Source: Calonectria ilicicola (Eukaryota; Ascomycota; Sordariomycetes; Hypocreales; Nectriaceae). From it: a DNA stretch of 64,000 nt. The stretch is from the NCBI GenBank assembly GCA_020809705.1, contig CP085825.1:6882001-6946000 (forward strand). The letters are read 5' to 3'. Below the pieces are notes generated by a model. It saw nothing but the letters and a program-made list of their open reading frames with translations, made no database searches and was not told the DNA's origin. The translations under genes and the position numbers were made by a program. Position 1 is the first letter of the stretch. Each line of letters begins with the position of its first letter. Of the stretch, positions 43,759-54,872 are shown piece by piece.

Positions 43759-45590
43759 ATGTCTCTGGAAATTAGTCCCGCTTTACCCGATGAGAAGCCT
43801 GATCCTCCGCCCGATGAAAGGTCTCGAGGACCTCCAGAATACTGCAGCGATGCCGCAACGCTGGAATACCACCCAAGAGCTCTTTCTCTGTGGGCTCTGG
43901 TCATGGACCAAGCACGTGTCGACGATGTTGTCTTGAACTATGAGTATCATGGAACAGGAACTGAGGAAGATCCGTTCGTTATATCTTGGTTAAGTGGTGA
44001 CGCCGGAAATCCCCTCAACTGGCCCAAGTGGTTGCAATGGACCATTACAATGACTGTGGCCATCGCATGCTTTGGTGTAGCTTTTAGTTCGAGCGCCTAC
44101 ACTGGTAAGCTATGCATCGCTTAGGATATCTAGATGCCCCAGCTGACAGCAAATATGTTAGGTATTATGGAGGAACTTATGGCGCACTTTGGAGCTAGCC
44201 AAACGTTGATGACATCCGGCGTCTCGTTCTTTGTTCTGGGTTTTGCGCTCGGCCCCCTCGTATGGGCGCCACTATCAGAGATTTATGGTCGTCAAATCAT
44301 CTTCATTTTAAGCTATGGAGGTTATGCGGTATTCAGCGCTGCTTGCACGGCAGACAACGGAATCGCGACGCTCCTGACCTTGAGGTTCTTTGCGGGAGCC
44401 TTTGGATCATCCATTTTAACCAATGCAGGAGGCGTGGTTGCGGATATCTGGACGCCCGACGAACAAAGCATTGCTATGGCAGTCTTCTCTCTTGCACTAG
44501 CTATGGGTCCAACATTCGGGCCATTCATTGGTGGGTTTCTTGGCACAAGCTCAGATTGGAGATGGGTGAGTTTTAATCTTGAAATGTGGCATGCATATTA
44601 ACCGCATCGTCAATCCACTAAATACTTACGTACGGATGAAATAGGTCATGGGTTTAATGGCTATCCTAGCAGGGGTGGTCTTTTTTATTGGCATTTTTCT
44701 ATTACCCGAAACCTATGCACCAGTTCTACTGCGGAAGCGTGCTCGGGTCCTCTCACGCAAGAAGAACAAAGTCTTCAAGTCCCAGTTCGAGATTCAATGT
44801 GATCAACATTCACCATTGCAAATTATTAAACAAGCGCTTTCTCGCCCATTGGTGCTACTTTTCATGGAACCGATTGTGTTAATTCTGTCAATTTACATCG
44901 CCATTTTGTACGGAACGCTATATCTCTTATTTGGCGCTTATCCTGTTGTATTTCAGCTGGAGAGAGGCTGGTCGCCTGGGGTCGGTGGCCTAGCATTTCT
45001 TGGAATTGCAGTGGGCATGTTCTCCGCAGTTCCTGTGCTGGTGCTAATAAATAGCTGGTACGTGAAGAAGGTCAAGAAGTCTGGTGGCGCACCTGAATAT
45101 CGCCTACCAGGAAGCATGATTGGTGGCATTGCTCTCCCAGTAGGAATGTTTTGGTTTTCATGGTAAGCGTTCTGACTTCCCAAATAATTGATATTTTCTA
45201 ACGTTTTCATACAACAGGACGACATATCAATCTATCCATTGGTTATCTCCAGTTGCAGCCGGGGTTCCCTTTGGCCTTGGAATGACGCTAGTATTTACTT
45301 CAGTCTTCGGTTACCTTGTCGATTCCTACACCATTTATGCAGCCTCTGTTTTAGCTGCCAATGCCGTGCTTCGGTCTTTGTTTGGCGCCGCATTCCCTCT
45401 ATTCACAAAACAAATGTACGACAATCTAGGTACACAATGGGCTAGCTCAGTGCCAGCTTTTCTAGCTCTCTCGTGCACACCGATGCCCTTCATTTTGTGG
45501 AAGTATGGGCCTGCAATTCGTCGAAGATGCAAATACGCTGCTGCGGCCGCGGTTACCGTCGAGAATTTGTCGGGAGAAAGGGCATGCTGA
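43759..45590 (+). CDS. MFS drug/metabolite exporter (DHA1-type)
   Basis: Four exons: 43759-44104, 44162-44565, 44645-45162, 45218-45590. The introns (57, 79 and 55 nt) all have good GTAAG/GTGAG donors. The protein has 546 residues. After a Pro-rich cytosolic N terminus, NPLNWPKWLQW precedes the first membrane segment, as in fungal DHA1 carriers. Motif A is PLSEIYGRQ and the antiporter motif C is LALAMGPTFGPFIGGFL, both features of proton-coupled exporters. After the central loop, further segments include VLLFMEPIVLILSIYIAILYGTLYLLFGAYP and LSPVAAGVPFGLGMTLVF. It lies about 7-9 kb from the polyketide synthase pair and could export its product; that link is inference only. Confidence 0.9.
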
Positions 45591-45831
45591 AGTTGTGAAG
45601 GACAAGCAATAAATCGAACCAGTGATCACCTTGAACTTCAATGGGATATTCTAAAGCGCATCCTTGACTTTTGTCTCTTGAAAGTATGACCGCTATTACT
45701 TGTATTCGGGTCGTGAAAATGTAACATTCCTGAATACATTGATTAAATCAACCCGGATCCGTTGAGCCTCTCCATATAACGCACATGTCTTCTACGGTTA
45801 TATTCCGCTGCTCCTCTAATGAATTTCTCTC

Positions 45832-46458
45832 TCAGATGTATGTCTTGAAGCGATCTTCAATTGGCACGCGCTCCTTAGGAGCTGGGTGGTCAAGTTTGCC
45901 GCCAAATACCAGCTGTGCATTTAATCTCCACGATTTGGGGATATCCCATGTCTTAGCAACATGTTCATCAATCAGAGGGTTATAATGCTGCAGATTCCCT
46001 CCAATCCCTTCATTAGAGAGTGTAGTCCACAGTATATATTGCAGCATTCCGTCGCTTTGTGCTGCCCAAACCGGAAATTTATCAGCGTAGTGGTTAAAAT
46101 TGCTCTGCAACTTCTCAATAACATCCTGGTCCTCAAAGAAAAGAATAGTACCAGCAGAATTCTTAAATTTCTGCATCTTCTCGCCTGTTGGTGCCCACTT
46201 TTCTTCAGGGACCTTAGCCTTGAGCACTGCCGTTACAATGTCCCAAAGCTTCTCATGTTGACTACCGTGAAGAACGACAACTCTATTAGACTGCGAATTG
46301 AATGCTGAGGGGACTTCTTCTAAAGCAGTCTTTATGATCTCATCAATGCGAACTGAAGGAAGAGGAACTTCCTTTGAAAGGAGGTAATGCGATCGGCGTA
46401 GCTTAATAGCATCAATAATTGCCTGTGATGGCGGTGGTTTGCTCGGAGAAAGAACCAT
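45832..46458 (-). CDS. Nitroreductase-family protein, Frm2/Hbn1-like
   Basis: A single-exon gene for 208 residues. It begins IIDAIKLRRSHYLLSKEVPLP and continues EVPSAFNSQSNRVVVLHGSQHEKLWDIV, the N-terminal FMN-site pattern of the small fungal nitroreductase-like group that includes yeast Frm2 and Hbn1. ILWTTLSNEGIGGNLQHYNP and the ending QLVFGGKLDHPAPKERVPIEDRF are also typical. Members are FMN flavoproteins that reduce nitroaromatics or affect oxidative stress and fatty-acid responses. The protein has no targeting signal. It is convergent with the MFS gene (242 bp apart). Confidence 0.88.
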   Translation of the reverse strand: MVLSPSKPPPSQAIIDAIKLRRSHYLLSKEVPLPSVRIDEIIKTALEEVPSAFNSQSNRVVVLHGSQHEKLWDIVTAVLKAKVPEEKWAPTGEKMQKFKNSAGTILFFEDQDVIEKLQSNFNHYADKFPVWAAQSDGMLQYILWTTLSNEGIGGNLQHYNPLIDEHVAKTWDIPKSWRLNAQLVFGGKLDHPAPKERVPIEDRFKTYI

Positions 46459-49060
46459 GGTGTCGGTAACTGCGGGAATAATGGTCTTGTGAATCCTTTG
46501 GATTAAAAATAAGACAGATATCTCGAGGATCTAGCTACTTTGTCAGTTTTTAGTGCATTTAAAAGGTGTATAATGGGAGGCTACAAATCAGTGATTAGAC
46601 TAACAGCAAATATGCACTCCATTAACGTTTGTGCAGGAAAAACCGTGGCGGTGACGCAATCAAGACTGTATTGCTCATTTAAACGCTCAAAAAAATGTGG
46701 ATACACGGAGATACAGGGGACGACATCGGGATAGCACTGTAGCATCACATAATCGACAGCCGGAATTACGAGCAAAAGTGTGTCAGATCTATTTTTTCTA
46801 GCGTTCATAAATTGTGTTCGAGATTATTTTGTACGTCATTACTTTGTCTGGTATTTGTGTAGTCTCGTTCAGGAATACGCATTGCTCCCTTCCCCTGTCT
46901 TTCCGAGGTTCCGAAACCCTGGTGCCCATAAGGAGCAACGGCTTCATGACTTGCAATAATCCAAGAAGAAAAAAGAAGGCGATCACAATAAGAAACGAAA
47001 AAAAAAATAAATAAAAGAAGGGTCATAATTTAATCGTTAATCTAGAATCCTTTTTTGCCTTCTTTGAATCGGATATTGGGAATTATGAGCGCAAACAGCA
47101 CGAATCCGCATATCCTGATGCGATACCTGGCAGCTGTATGAAAACGAGTTCGAGATCATTTAAACACGGAAATTACAACACATAACCGAAAGATATACAT
47201 AGATATTATCATGTGCATGGGTCATGTAACCCGGAGAGCCAACTCCAGCGCGCTTGCTCAGGTAATCACGATGATAGCAGAGATTTGCTGCAGTAGCAGT
47301 TTATACTTCCATGTCATCCGAGGGTGGTATCAGCGAATAAAAATCTCGGGATTTTGGTCAAACTATCTGACTAAAAGTACTGCAAACTTTATTACACTCT
47401 GAGTATAAAATTGCTGGTTCCGACTTCGGAAACTTAGCGTTATTCTGACGGCACACCTAACCTACAGTTACGCTCCAGTTCCAACAAAACCGAAAACACA
47501 ATCGCAGCCGCTTGATGCGAACAATATTAAAGCATTAGATAAAATAGATCAAAAACTCCGTTTTAATCAACAAATACGCCCCAACTAGAAAAATAAGAAC
47601 AAGTGCAAATCCGGCACCTCGGCAAAGCGGGATACAAGGGCAAAATGCAGGCGATCAGATTTAGAGGGCAGGTCCCTGGAAACGAAAAACATCCGAATAG
47701 CAATGAAACGCTCTAAATTGCAGGGGTAACCATGTTTGGATGGGTTATGGGCTCAAAAGATCTTTTGCACCTCTACAATCTCGATCCAATATTCCGAAAG
47801 TTTATTGGTAATGGCTGGCACACCCTCCATATGAAGCCAAATAACGGCCACTCATTTGGGTAAAGCGGGTTAAAATGAATTTTAACTTTACTAAATACGA
47901 TTCTAGGCGTCTTTTGTGGATCATCATCCATACCATATATCTATTTATAAAGAACATCTGACATCCGGTATCCACGGGATCTTTTTGCCATACCACAGCC
48001 CATATTAACAAAACTAGACCTAAGCACAATAGATAATTAATCGGAGCGTCATGAACTTCACTAGTGGTTGGAGATATAGCTACCCCGCCATATCTGACAG
48101 CACGTAAAGCGGAACCGAAAGCGAAGCCAAGCGGTAAGACGGGCCGATATTATTGATCCATGCAAAATGGTTGTCCGCGGAGGATCTACATTGCATGTCT
48201 GATCAAGTATCATTTCGGCGAAACACCCCTCCATTAACGAAATGGAAAGGCTTGAATGCAAGTACAGCCCCCTTCCGTACCGTTTTCGACAAATGCATCA
48301 CGAAACGGAGATGCGTTGCTTGAATGATTGCACAGGGTACCCCTGCTTTCTGAATAAGTTTCTAATGCTACAGTTGAGATCTCTAGAGAAGAATGCGCCG
48401 GCATCGCAGAGGTAAAAGCACTTCACGAAGAGACACCGGCTTTCTTTCCAGTTCAGAGTTGGTTTCCGATGCAATTGTTAACCTTGCGAAATTTTCGCAG
48501 TAGACTATGCTCCACTTAGAAGAAAATATCAGAAATCTGAGATGTAAGGCTTATCGCCTCTTTGACTCTTCACCTGCAACCACGTGTCACTAGCAACCTA
48601 ATGCCAAGACCGAGGCGTCAACGAAGGGGTTCGCTAACTATACAGCACTGCCCAATAACTCTACACGATGATAGGTCGCATTATGATCAATAATAGAAGT
48701 TCAACTAAAGGTAACACCAGGATGTAGTGGATGAAACAAGGGGTGTTATTCTTAACTGAATAACGAAACCCCCCCTCCACTAAATCCCTCGGCAGAATAG
48801 TGCCGGACGACATCAATCAAGGCTTCTACTCCAACCAAACCCGTGCTGCGAATTGATTACCAATCCACCAATGTTAGTAAAGAAATATGACAGAGCCCTG
48901 TAGTGATAGGGATGAAAATAAAACGGTGAGAGGCAGATCCTTGCGGTGTCCATTACCTGCAGCCATGGAATCGAGACTATAAAGACATGCTGCACTCTCG
49001 TGAAGTAGACACTTACAATTCTCACATCATCCTTCCTCACCATTTCATTCGTACACCACT
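46459..49060. other. 2.6-kb region without recognised genes
   Basis: AT-rich DNA with only short frames on both strands, none with family features. The final part (48950-49060) is the promoter and leader of the FAD oxidase gene. No tRNA, rRNA or transposon end was recognised. Density of stops in all frames suggests either a true spacer or very old decayed sequence. Confidence 0.5.
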
Positions 49061-50775
49061 ATGCGCTTCCTAGAGAGTCTTTTCACTACGCTCTTGGCCA
49101 GTACGGCAGCGTTGGCCCAGCAATTCCCAATTGTGGATTTGACAACTGGCTCCAACTGTGCTTGTACAAAGCTTTCTACTCATTATGGCGAAGCTATAAT
49201 CTATTCCAATTCTTCCAATTATGTCAATGAGACCACGAATTACTGGGACATTCGGTCAGATCTGTCACCAAAATGCATATTTCTCCCCAAGGAAGCGGAT
49301 GATGTAGCCTTTGCGCTATCCGCTATTTATTCCTGCGGTGCCCAATTTGCTATCAGGGGAGGTGGTCACATGAACGTAAGATGAAGCTTCAGTGAGATAT
49401 TTGCAGCATGCTCATACATTTTCTAGTTTCCTGGTTCCAACAACATCAATGGTGGAGTTTTGATCGCCTTGAATGACATGGATCGAATCAACATCTCAGA
49501 TGATAATTCGACTTTTGAGGTCGGCCCAGGAGCACGGTGGGTTGATGTCTACGGAGCTCTGGCACCCTACGACTTGTATTGCATAGGTGGCCGATTGAAG
49601 ACCATTGGTGTTCCAGGGTTGACCCTCATCGGCGGCTTTCATTACCTCATCAACAAGTACGGCATGACCATGGACAATGTCTTAAGCTACGATGTTGTCC
49701 TTGGAAACGGTACCCAAGTTGTTGCCAATGAAAATACTAACAGAGATTTGTTTTGGGCTTTGAAGGGCGGTGGCAACAACTTTGGGATTGTCACAAAATT
49801 CAAGTTCAAGGCTCTGCCTATCCCTCTGATTAGTACCACGATGCAGCAGTTCAACGATTCAAGTGCGCGTGGATTCATTCAAGCCACAACAGAATTGGCA
49901 AAACACCACCGTCCAGAGCTTGCGGCTGGATCGGTCATTAGCTTCGGTTGGAATATGACCACCAACCAAATCACTTCCAGCCTACTCGGTGTTCAGGAAG
50001 GAACGGAGTCTCCGCCATCTAGTTTTGCCAACTTTTCTGCTGTCCCCAGCATCTCCAAGATTGACAAGGTCATGCGTCCTCTTGAGTGGCACTCTGTTCT
50101 TGAATCCCCAAATCAGATGTTTCGGTATGTGATATCAATTTGGCAATTTTTCTCATCTCAGTTTACTAACAGGCATGCAGAATCCAATTCGGTCACAAAA
50201 CTATGAAGCCCGATGCTAATCAACTGTACAAGATTTACGAGGCTTGGAAAGCTGCAGTTGAGAAAGTAAAGGATGTCGAGGGGCTGTACCCGACCTTTGT
50301 GATGAACGTTCTGCCTGCCAGCGCCGCAACCGTTGCAAAGACTAACGGTATTGGTAATACATGGGGGCTCGACGACGATCAGCCATGGATCTGTGAGTGC
50401 ATACCCAGAAGAAAGTCCGGAAATCTTTTTTGCAGCTGCATGAATATCAAGGACTCGTTTCTTATTGTTTGACTGTGGATGGATGGTTCTAACATATAAG
50501 TAGTGTGGCAACTCGCGACCAGTTGGGATAATGCAGCTGATGATGCGAGGATGACAGAGTGGGCAGAGTGCTTTCTCGAGGAGTGGCACTCAAATAACAA
50601 GGCCTTGGGTTTAGCGTCAGACTTTATTTATATGGGCGACGCGGGAGAATATCAAGACGCATTCTCAAGCCTTCCTGAAGAAAACCTCGACCGGCTGAAG
50701 GATGCTCGCCACGCATACGATCCCGCAGGAGTTTTCGTTACTTTGAATTGGGGTGGATTCAAGATTGGCGCTTAG
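49061..50775 (+). CDS. Secreted FAD-linked oxidoreductase of the secondary-metabolite type (BBE-like)
   Basis: Four exons: 49061-49375, 49427-50124, 50181-50392, 50504-50775. The introns are 51, 56 and 111 nt, and the protein has 498 residues. A signal peptide (LESLFTTLLASTAALA) is followed by SNCACTKLSTHYGE and the FAD site AIRGGGHMNFPGSNNI, whose His is the expected covalent flavin ligand. In GGRLKTIGVPGLTLIGGFHY the second (Cys) attachment site is absent, so a single bond is predicted. NRDLFWALKGGGNNFGIVTKF and the C-terminal YDPAGVF block complete the fold. Close relatives by pattern sit in polyketide clusters (for example sol5 and sorD types) and oxidise or cyclise products. It precedes the reductase-synthase pair by about 1.4 kb. 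Confidence 0.88.
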
Positions 50776-51398
50776 GCAATTTTGGGGAGTTCAGACCGTT
50801 TAGAATCGATCCATGTGTATAACTAGAGTGTCAAATGAAACCAGTTGTTCAACATGTTGATTTCATTGGAAGTGGCAAGTGTCTGTTGTTGGTCTGATTA
50901 ACTACCCCCAGCTAATCACAGCCAGGAATCGACATAATAACAGCTATGAGAGACGTGAATAAAACCCTTCAGTTGACAGACCAAGAGCTCAACTTTTAAG
51001 CTATGACCGTAGTAGTTAGTCATACTGTGCACATCGGTAGTGTGAAATGGCCCCTTTGAATGAAGAAAGTCCTGGGGAATGATCCAGGCTTGTGTTCGGA
51101 CGAGAATTAGGTAAATCTAACTTGTGCTGAATTCTCCATTGAAGCCCCCATTCGTCCACAAACGCTGAATAACACAGAATTTGAAAATAGAAATGAATGA
51201 ATGAATGCCCAGTTTTGCTTTGTGGCTAGTAGCCCCACCCCACTCTTTCAAAGTTTGTGCAACAAAGCCGGATGCGTTTATTGCGCGCTTTCAAATAGCG
51301 CTCCTTTAGAAATACTTGCCTCATCCATTTGTTTGTTGATCATCATCGGCCAAATTGAAATAACTCCTTTTCTCGCAGATTTGACTGCACGTCGAATA
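50776..51398. other. Intergenic region
   Basis: About 620 bp. It includes a (GAAT)-type short repeat near 51192-51206 and, at 51371-51379, a splice-acceptor-like TTCTCGCAG before the RRM gene's likely start, so an untranslated or coding upstream exon is possible. Confidence 0.4.
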
Positions 51399-51923
51399 AT
51401 GCATGCTGTGCAGCCTGCCGCCCTCCTTGGAGGGAGGCGCATCTATCTGGGAAACCTTCTCTACGCAGTCAAACCCGATGAGATCGAGACGCTCCTAGAG
51501 GACAGCGGATGTGGAGGATATGAGCACATCCATATCTCCGTCGACCCTATCAGCTCGAGGAACCCTGGCTACTGCTTTGTCGACTTTAAGACACGCGACG
51601 AGGCTGAAGAGGTTCTCTTGTCCCTGCGGGGTAGTATCCGTGGCCGCCCAATTAAGATTGGGCCGTGTCATCCGAAGCGGCAAGGGCCTAACCGTTCGGG
51701 ACCAAGTTTCCAACGTTGGGGCGACTGGAACAGCCAAGGGCGAGATGATGCGCGGAATGAAGCTTCACGGGGACAAGGACCCCAAGCACAAGGACCACAG
51801 GGAGCTTTGGACCACTTTGAAGATTTGGGTGGAGATTTGTGGCCCAATGCCAACATTCCCAAAGATCCTCAAGATTCATTCATGAAGATCATGGCATCTA
51901 ATAATTGGCGCAGACGGGATTGA
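51399..51923 (+). CDS. RRM-domain RNA-binding protein
   Basis: A protein of 174 residues from the ATG at 51399. The same frame is open further upstream to 51201 (240 residues), but that part is less protein-like and ends at a splice-acceptor-like site. One RNA-recognition motif is complete: RNP2 is RIYLGNL (residues 14-20), and RNP1 is NPGYCFVDFKT, followed by DEAEEVLLSLRGSIRGRPIKIG. The C-terminal tail is rich in Gln, Gly and Arg (FQRWGDWNSQGRDD...), typical of RNA-binding proteins. It ends in SFMKIMASNNWRRRD. It is probably a housekeeping gene rather than part of the metabolite locus, and could mark its edge or simply be embedded. Confidence 0.78.
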   Translation: MHAVQPAALLGGRRIYLGNLLYAVKPDEIETLLEDSGCGGYEHIHISVDPISSRNPGYCFVDFKTRDEAEEVLLSLRGSIRGRPIKIGPCHPKRQGPNRSGPSFQRWGDWNSQGRDDARNEASRGQGPQAQGPQGALDHFEDLGGDLWPNANIPKDPQDSFMKIMASNNWRRRD

Positions 51924-52161
51924 TTTGGAAAACACTCGAAGTGAATTCCAATGCTGATTGATATTGTTCTTAGGTTGTCGCAGGAGGATCGTGTTCAGAC
52001 TTTTGTCAAGCAAAATTGCAGCCAAAAGAAATATGCACATACCATAAGATTTATAGTGTTCGGTTCATGTTTGGCGAAGGACGATTAAATTCATGACTTT
52101 TGAAAGCGGGTATTAGTCCTAGAATAGACAAGAGCTTCACAGAAGCGTAGTACAATGCTGC

Positions 52162-53274
52162 TCATATTACTCTCTCCAACCGTCCTTTCAATGTATATAC
52201 TAGCTTCTGTCCAGATACTTTCTTCGCGCGGATCTCTTCAAAACCATCCAAGACACCCTCTAAGCCCGTATCTCTGATAAGCAAAGGGTGTGTCCGAATC
52301 AAATTGCGATCCAGCAATATTTGCAATGTACGTACCCACTCGACACAAAATGACTTCAAATGGGAATTAGCTGGACGGCCATGTGGCTCAGGCCACGGAA
52401 TTTCCTCCCCAAGCATCTCAGGTCCTAACAACCAAGTAGGATGCACCACCTTGCGTGTGCTGGTGACTGATTTGTTGAATGGATCTAGGGCTACATATTT
52501 ACCACCGGGTCGACCAAGGGCGGCGTAGCAAAGGCGTGTACTATCTGTTGTAGTGATACAGTCGAGGGCGTATCGAAGCGACTTGCGAGTGAGCGTGCGT
52601 ATGTCTTCGGCGCACGTCGCAGAACGATAGTCAAAGACGTGATCGGCCCCAAATGACCTCGCAAGCTTAAAGTTTTGTGGTGAGCATGTCGCTATCGTAG
52701 TATACCCTGAGAGCTTGAGCAGCTGCAGGGCTGCTGTTCCCGAAGCGCTAGAGCCACCATTGACTAAGACCGTTGTCGTTGACACTTTGTCATTAGGCGT
52801 CCTGTCGATGGGGTCAAGAGGCCTACCAGGGAGCCCGAGTGTCTGAAACAGGGCTTGACCAGCAGTTGTCCAGGAAGTGCCAAGACTGGCACCCTCTTCA
52901 AAGCTCCAGTTGGGAGGCAGTTTAAGACAGCTCCACGCTGGAGAGGTTGTCTGGGCCGCAAATGCGCCAATGTCAGGTCGCAGCGGGTTCAATCCCGAAA
53001 CAACACTACAGACACGATCTCCCACCTTCATATCGCTATTAGCAGCAATAAGGCCCACAGCTGTAACTACGCCAGCAAGGTCGCATCCTGAAATGGCACC
53101 AGGTGTGTGGTAGTCACCAACCATCTTTGTGTCGACGGGGTTGATTGAGACAGCTTTGATTTCAATCGCAACGCGGTCATCTTCAAGCTCAGGAACGGGT
53201 GCCGAGTGAGAAAGAACAATCTTGCCTTCCGAGTCCCCGACAAGAGCTGTCTGGGTCTTCGGTATAGAGCTCAT
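52162..53274 (-). CDS. Trans-acting enoyl reductase, LovC-like (zinc-independent MDR family)
   Basis: A single-exon gene for 370 residues, near the 363 of LovC. The N-terminal GroES-like domain has VAIEIKAVSINPVDTKM and GCDLAGVVTAVG, without the zinc ligands of alcohol dehydrogenases. The NADPH-binding domain has VLVNGGSSASGTAALQLLKLSGY, TCSPQNFKLARSFGADHVFDY and YALDCITT. The C-terminal part has HPTWLLGPEMLGEEIPWP and SGQKLVYTL. Proteins of this group dock on highly reducing polyketide synthases that lack a working ER domain and reduce the enoyl-ACP intermediate at chosen steps. Divergent placement next to exactly such a synthase supports this. Confidence 0.9.
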   Translation of the reverse strand: MSSIPKTQTALVGDSEGKIVLSHSAPVPELEDDRVAIEIKAVSINPVDTKMVGDYHTPGAISGCDLAGVVTAVGLIAANSDMKVGDRVCSVVSGLNPLRPDIGAFAAQTTSPAWSCLKLPPNWSFEEGASLGTSWTTAGQALFQTLGLPGRPLDPIDRTPNDKVSTTTVLVNGGSSASGTAALQLLKLSGYTTIATCSPQNFKLARSFGADHVFDYRSATCAEDIRTLTRKSLRYALDCITTTDSTRLCYAALGRPGGKYVALDPFNKSVTSTRKVVHPTWLLGPEMLGEEIPWPEPHGRPANSHLKSFCVEWVRTLQILLDRNLIRTHPLLIRDTGLEGVLDGFEEIRAKKVSGQKLVYTLKGRLERVI

Positions 53275-54872
53275 GACTATCGCTTTCCCGAAGCCCGTAC
53301 CGAGCTTGACTAAAAACGAACTTTTAGTTTAGACGATAAAAGATAGTATTTGCTTACATGTGAATCGAAGCGACCAACCTGTGACTAATGATCCTGTAAG
53401 CAGTAGAGACAACAAGTAAAGGCCACTAATGTCATAAGATCCGTAGCTGTATCAGTAGTTCTTCTAACATCGCTTGTTTAGCGTGGAAATGTTCCTTTTG
53501 TTTCTGAGAAATGCGTGGAATGACGCTAAAATATACGACGTGACTTGTGAACGGCAACCCGGTATGGAGGGCCAAAATCGTCGACCATCCCGGTTTAGCT
53601 AAAAAAAAACCCTAAAGTTCAGTCTATTCAAACGTGAATGGGGAAAATGCCGTCCCCCCCAAACACTGGCTTGGCCAGCTGAATTCCCTAGCTTCGGTTA
53701 CCCCATCAAGCTGATTGGCCCCATGGTATCCGAAATTCCCGAAGATCCAAAGGTAGATTGATGGAGACACTAAGAATAGATCGCAGCTGTCGAATCTGGA
53801 AACATCCCCAGGGTCTCGGAAGCTAGCGGAGGTTACTGCAGCTCCCCACCTCTTCAGGGTTACAGACACCCTTCAACAGCCTTGACAAAGCTTTTTTTTT
53901 CTCAGATGACGAAAGAGGTAAATTTTAAAGTCAGATTCGAGAAATTCCCATCTTGTATTCATTTTCTTTTTCGATTTATTTGCCAGGATGCCTTCTGACA
54001 CAGCTCCGTGAACGACATGGTATGTGATGTCTTGCCACTTCCATCTTCCCCGGTGGGGTTACATGGAACCCAACCCCCTTGTCGGTTAGGCATAATTTAC
54101 CAATAGCGTGCCCATAATTTCCAGCATCTATTATAGCAATATTCCCGTCCCTCTTTTAGCAATGGTTTCTATCACAAGGAGGTATTAGCCGGCGCGACTT
54201 GTCTAACCAGACAACTCCCCGCTGCGATTGCACCAACCTCCGGCACGGGAGTCGTAAGTTGCAGCAAAAAGCGAAATGCGCTTGTGGTCGTCTTTACTTG
54301 TGATTATATGATGACATCGTTCCAATATCCAACGCAACCCTGTCATCAGGGACAAGGAGGTATCTCACATGGCTTCAGCTTGGTGCTAGGGATCAATGAG
54401 ACGAAAAGTGCTCCACTCACAATACACTAACTCGCTGTTGAAGTTCATATTTAGCATAATTGTGATTCCCACTCTCGAATTAGCAAACGCGCTATTGTAA
54501 AATTATGGAGCCCTGCAGCACCTGGCATCATTTTGCCGGTTTAGCCTGCCCAGCCGCTCCATTCTTGGTCCAACTATGGAGCTTATCCGTTGCAGATCCA
54601 AAATTAGATACTTGATTGAAAAGTGCATCGCGCGGTAGCTTGTCCCACTATGCCGGATACGACTCCGACCGGGATGTGAGGGTTGTCGTTATGGGCTCAG
54701 TATCTGCTGAAGGCGACCCTTGTAGCAAAGAAAAATAGCTGCGTGGCTTTTCGTTGAGAGGCGATATTTGATCCATGCTCTCATGCGCATGAGTTACCCC
54801 CTGACAAAATCAAAATTATCTGACCCAACTCCTCGCTAGTTCTATAAGTCTCTCAAAAACTCAGTGATCAAA
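53275..54872. promoter_or_regulatory. Shared divergent promoter region of enoyl reductase and polyketide synthase
   Basis: About 1.6 kb between the two start codons, with no credible gene inside. Both genes face away from it, so it probably co-ordinates their expression. TATA-like TATAAG lies at 54843-54848, close to the synthase start. Several CGG-containing motifs that Zn2Cys6 factors could use are present, but no repeated palindrome stood out by eye. Confidence 0.55.
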
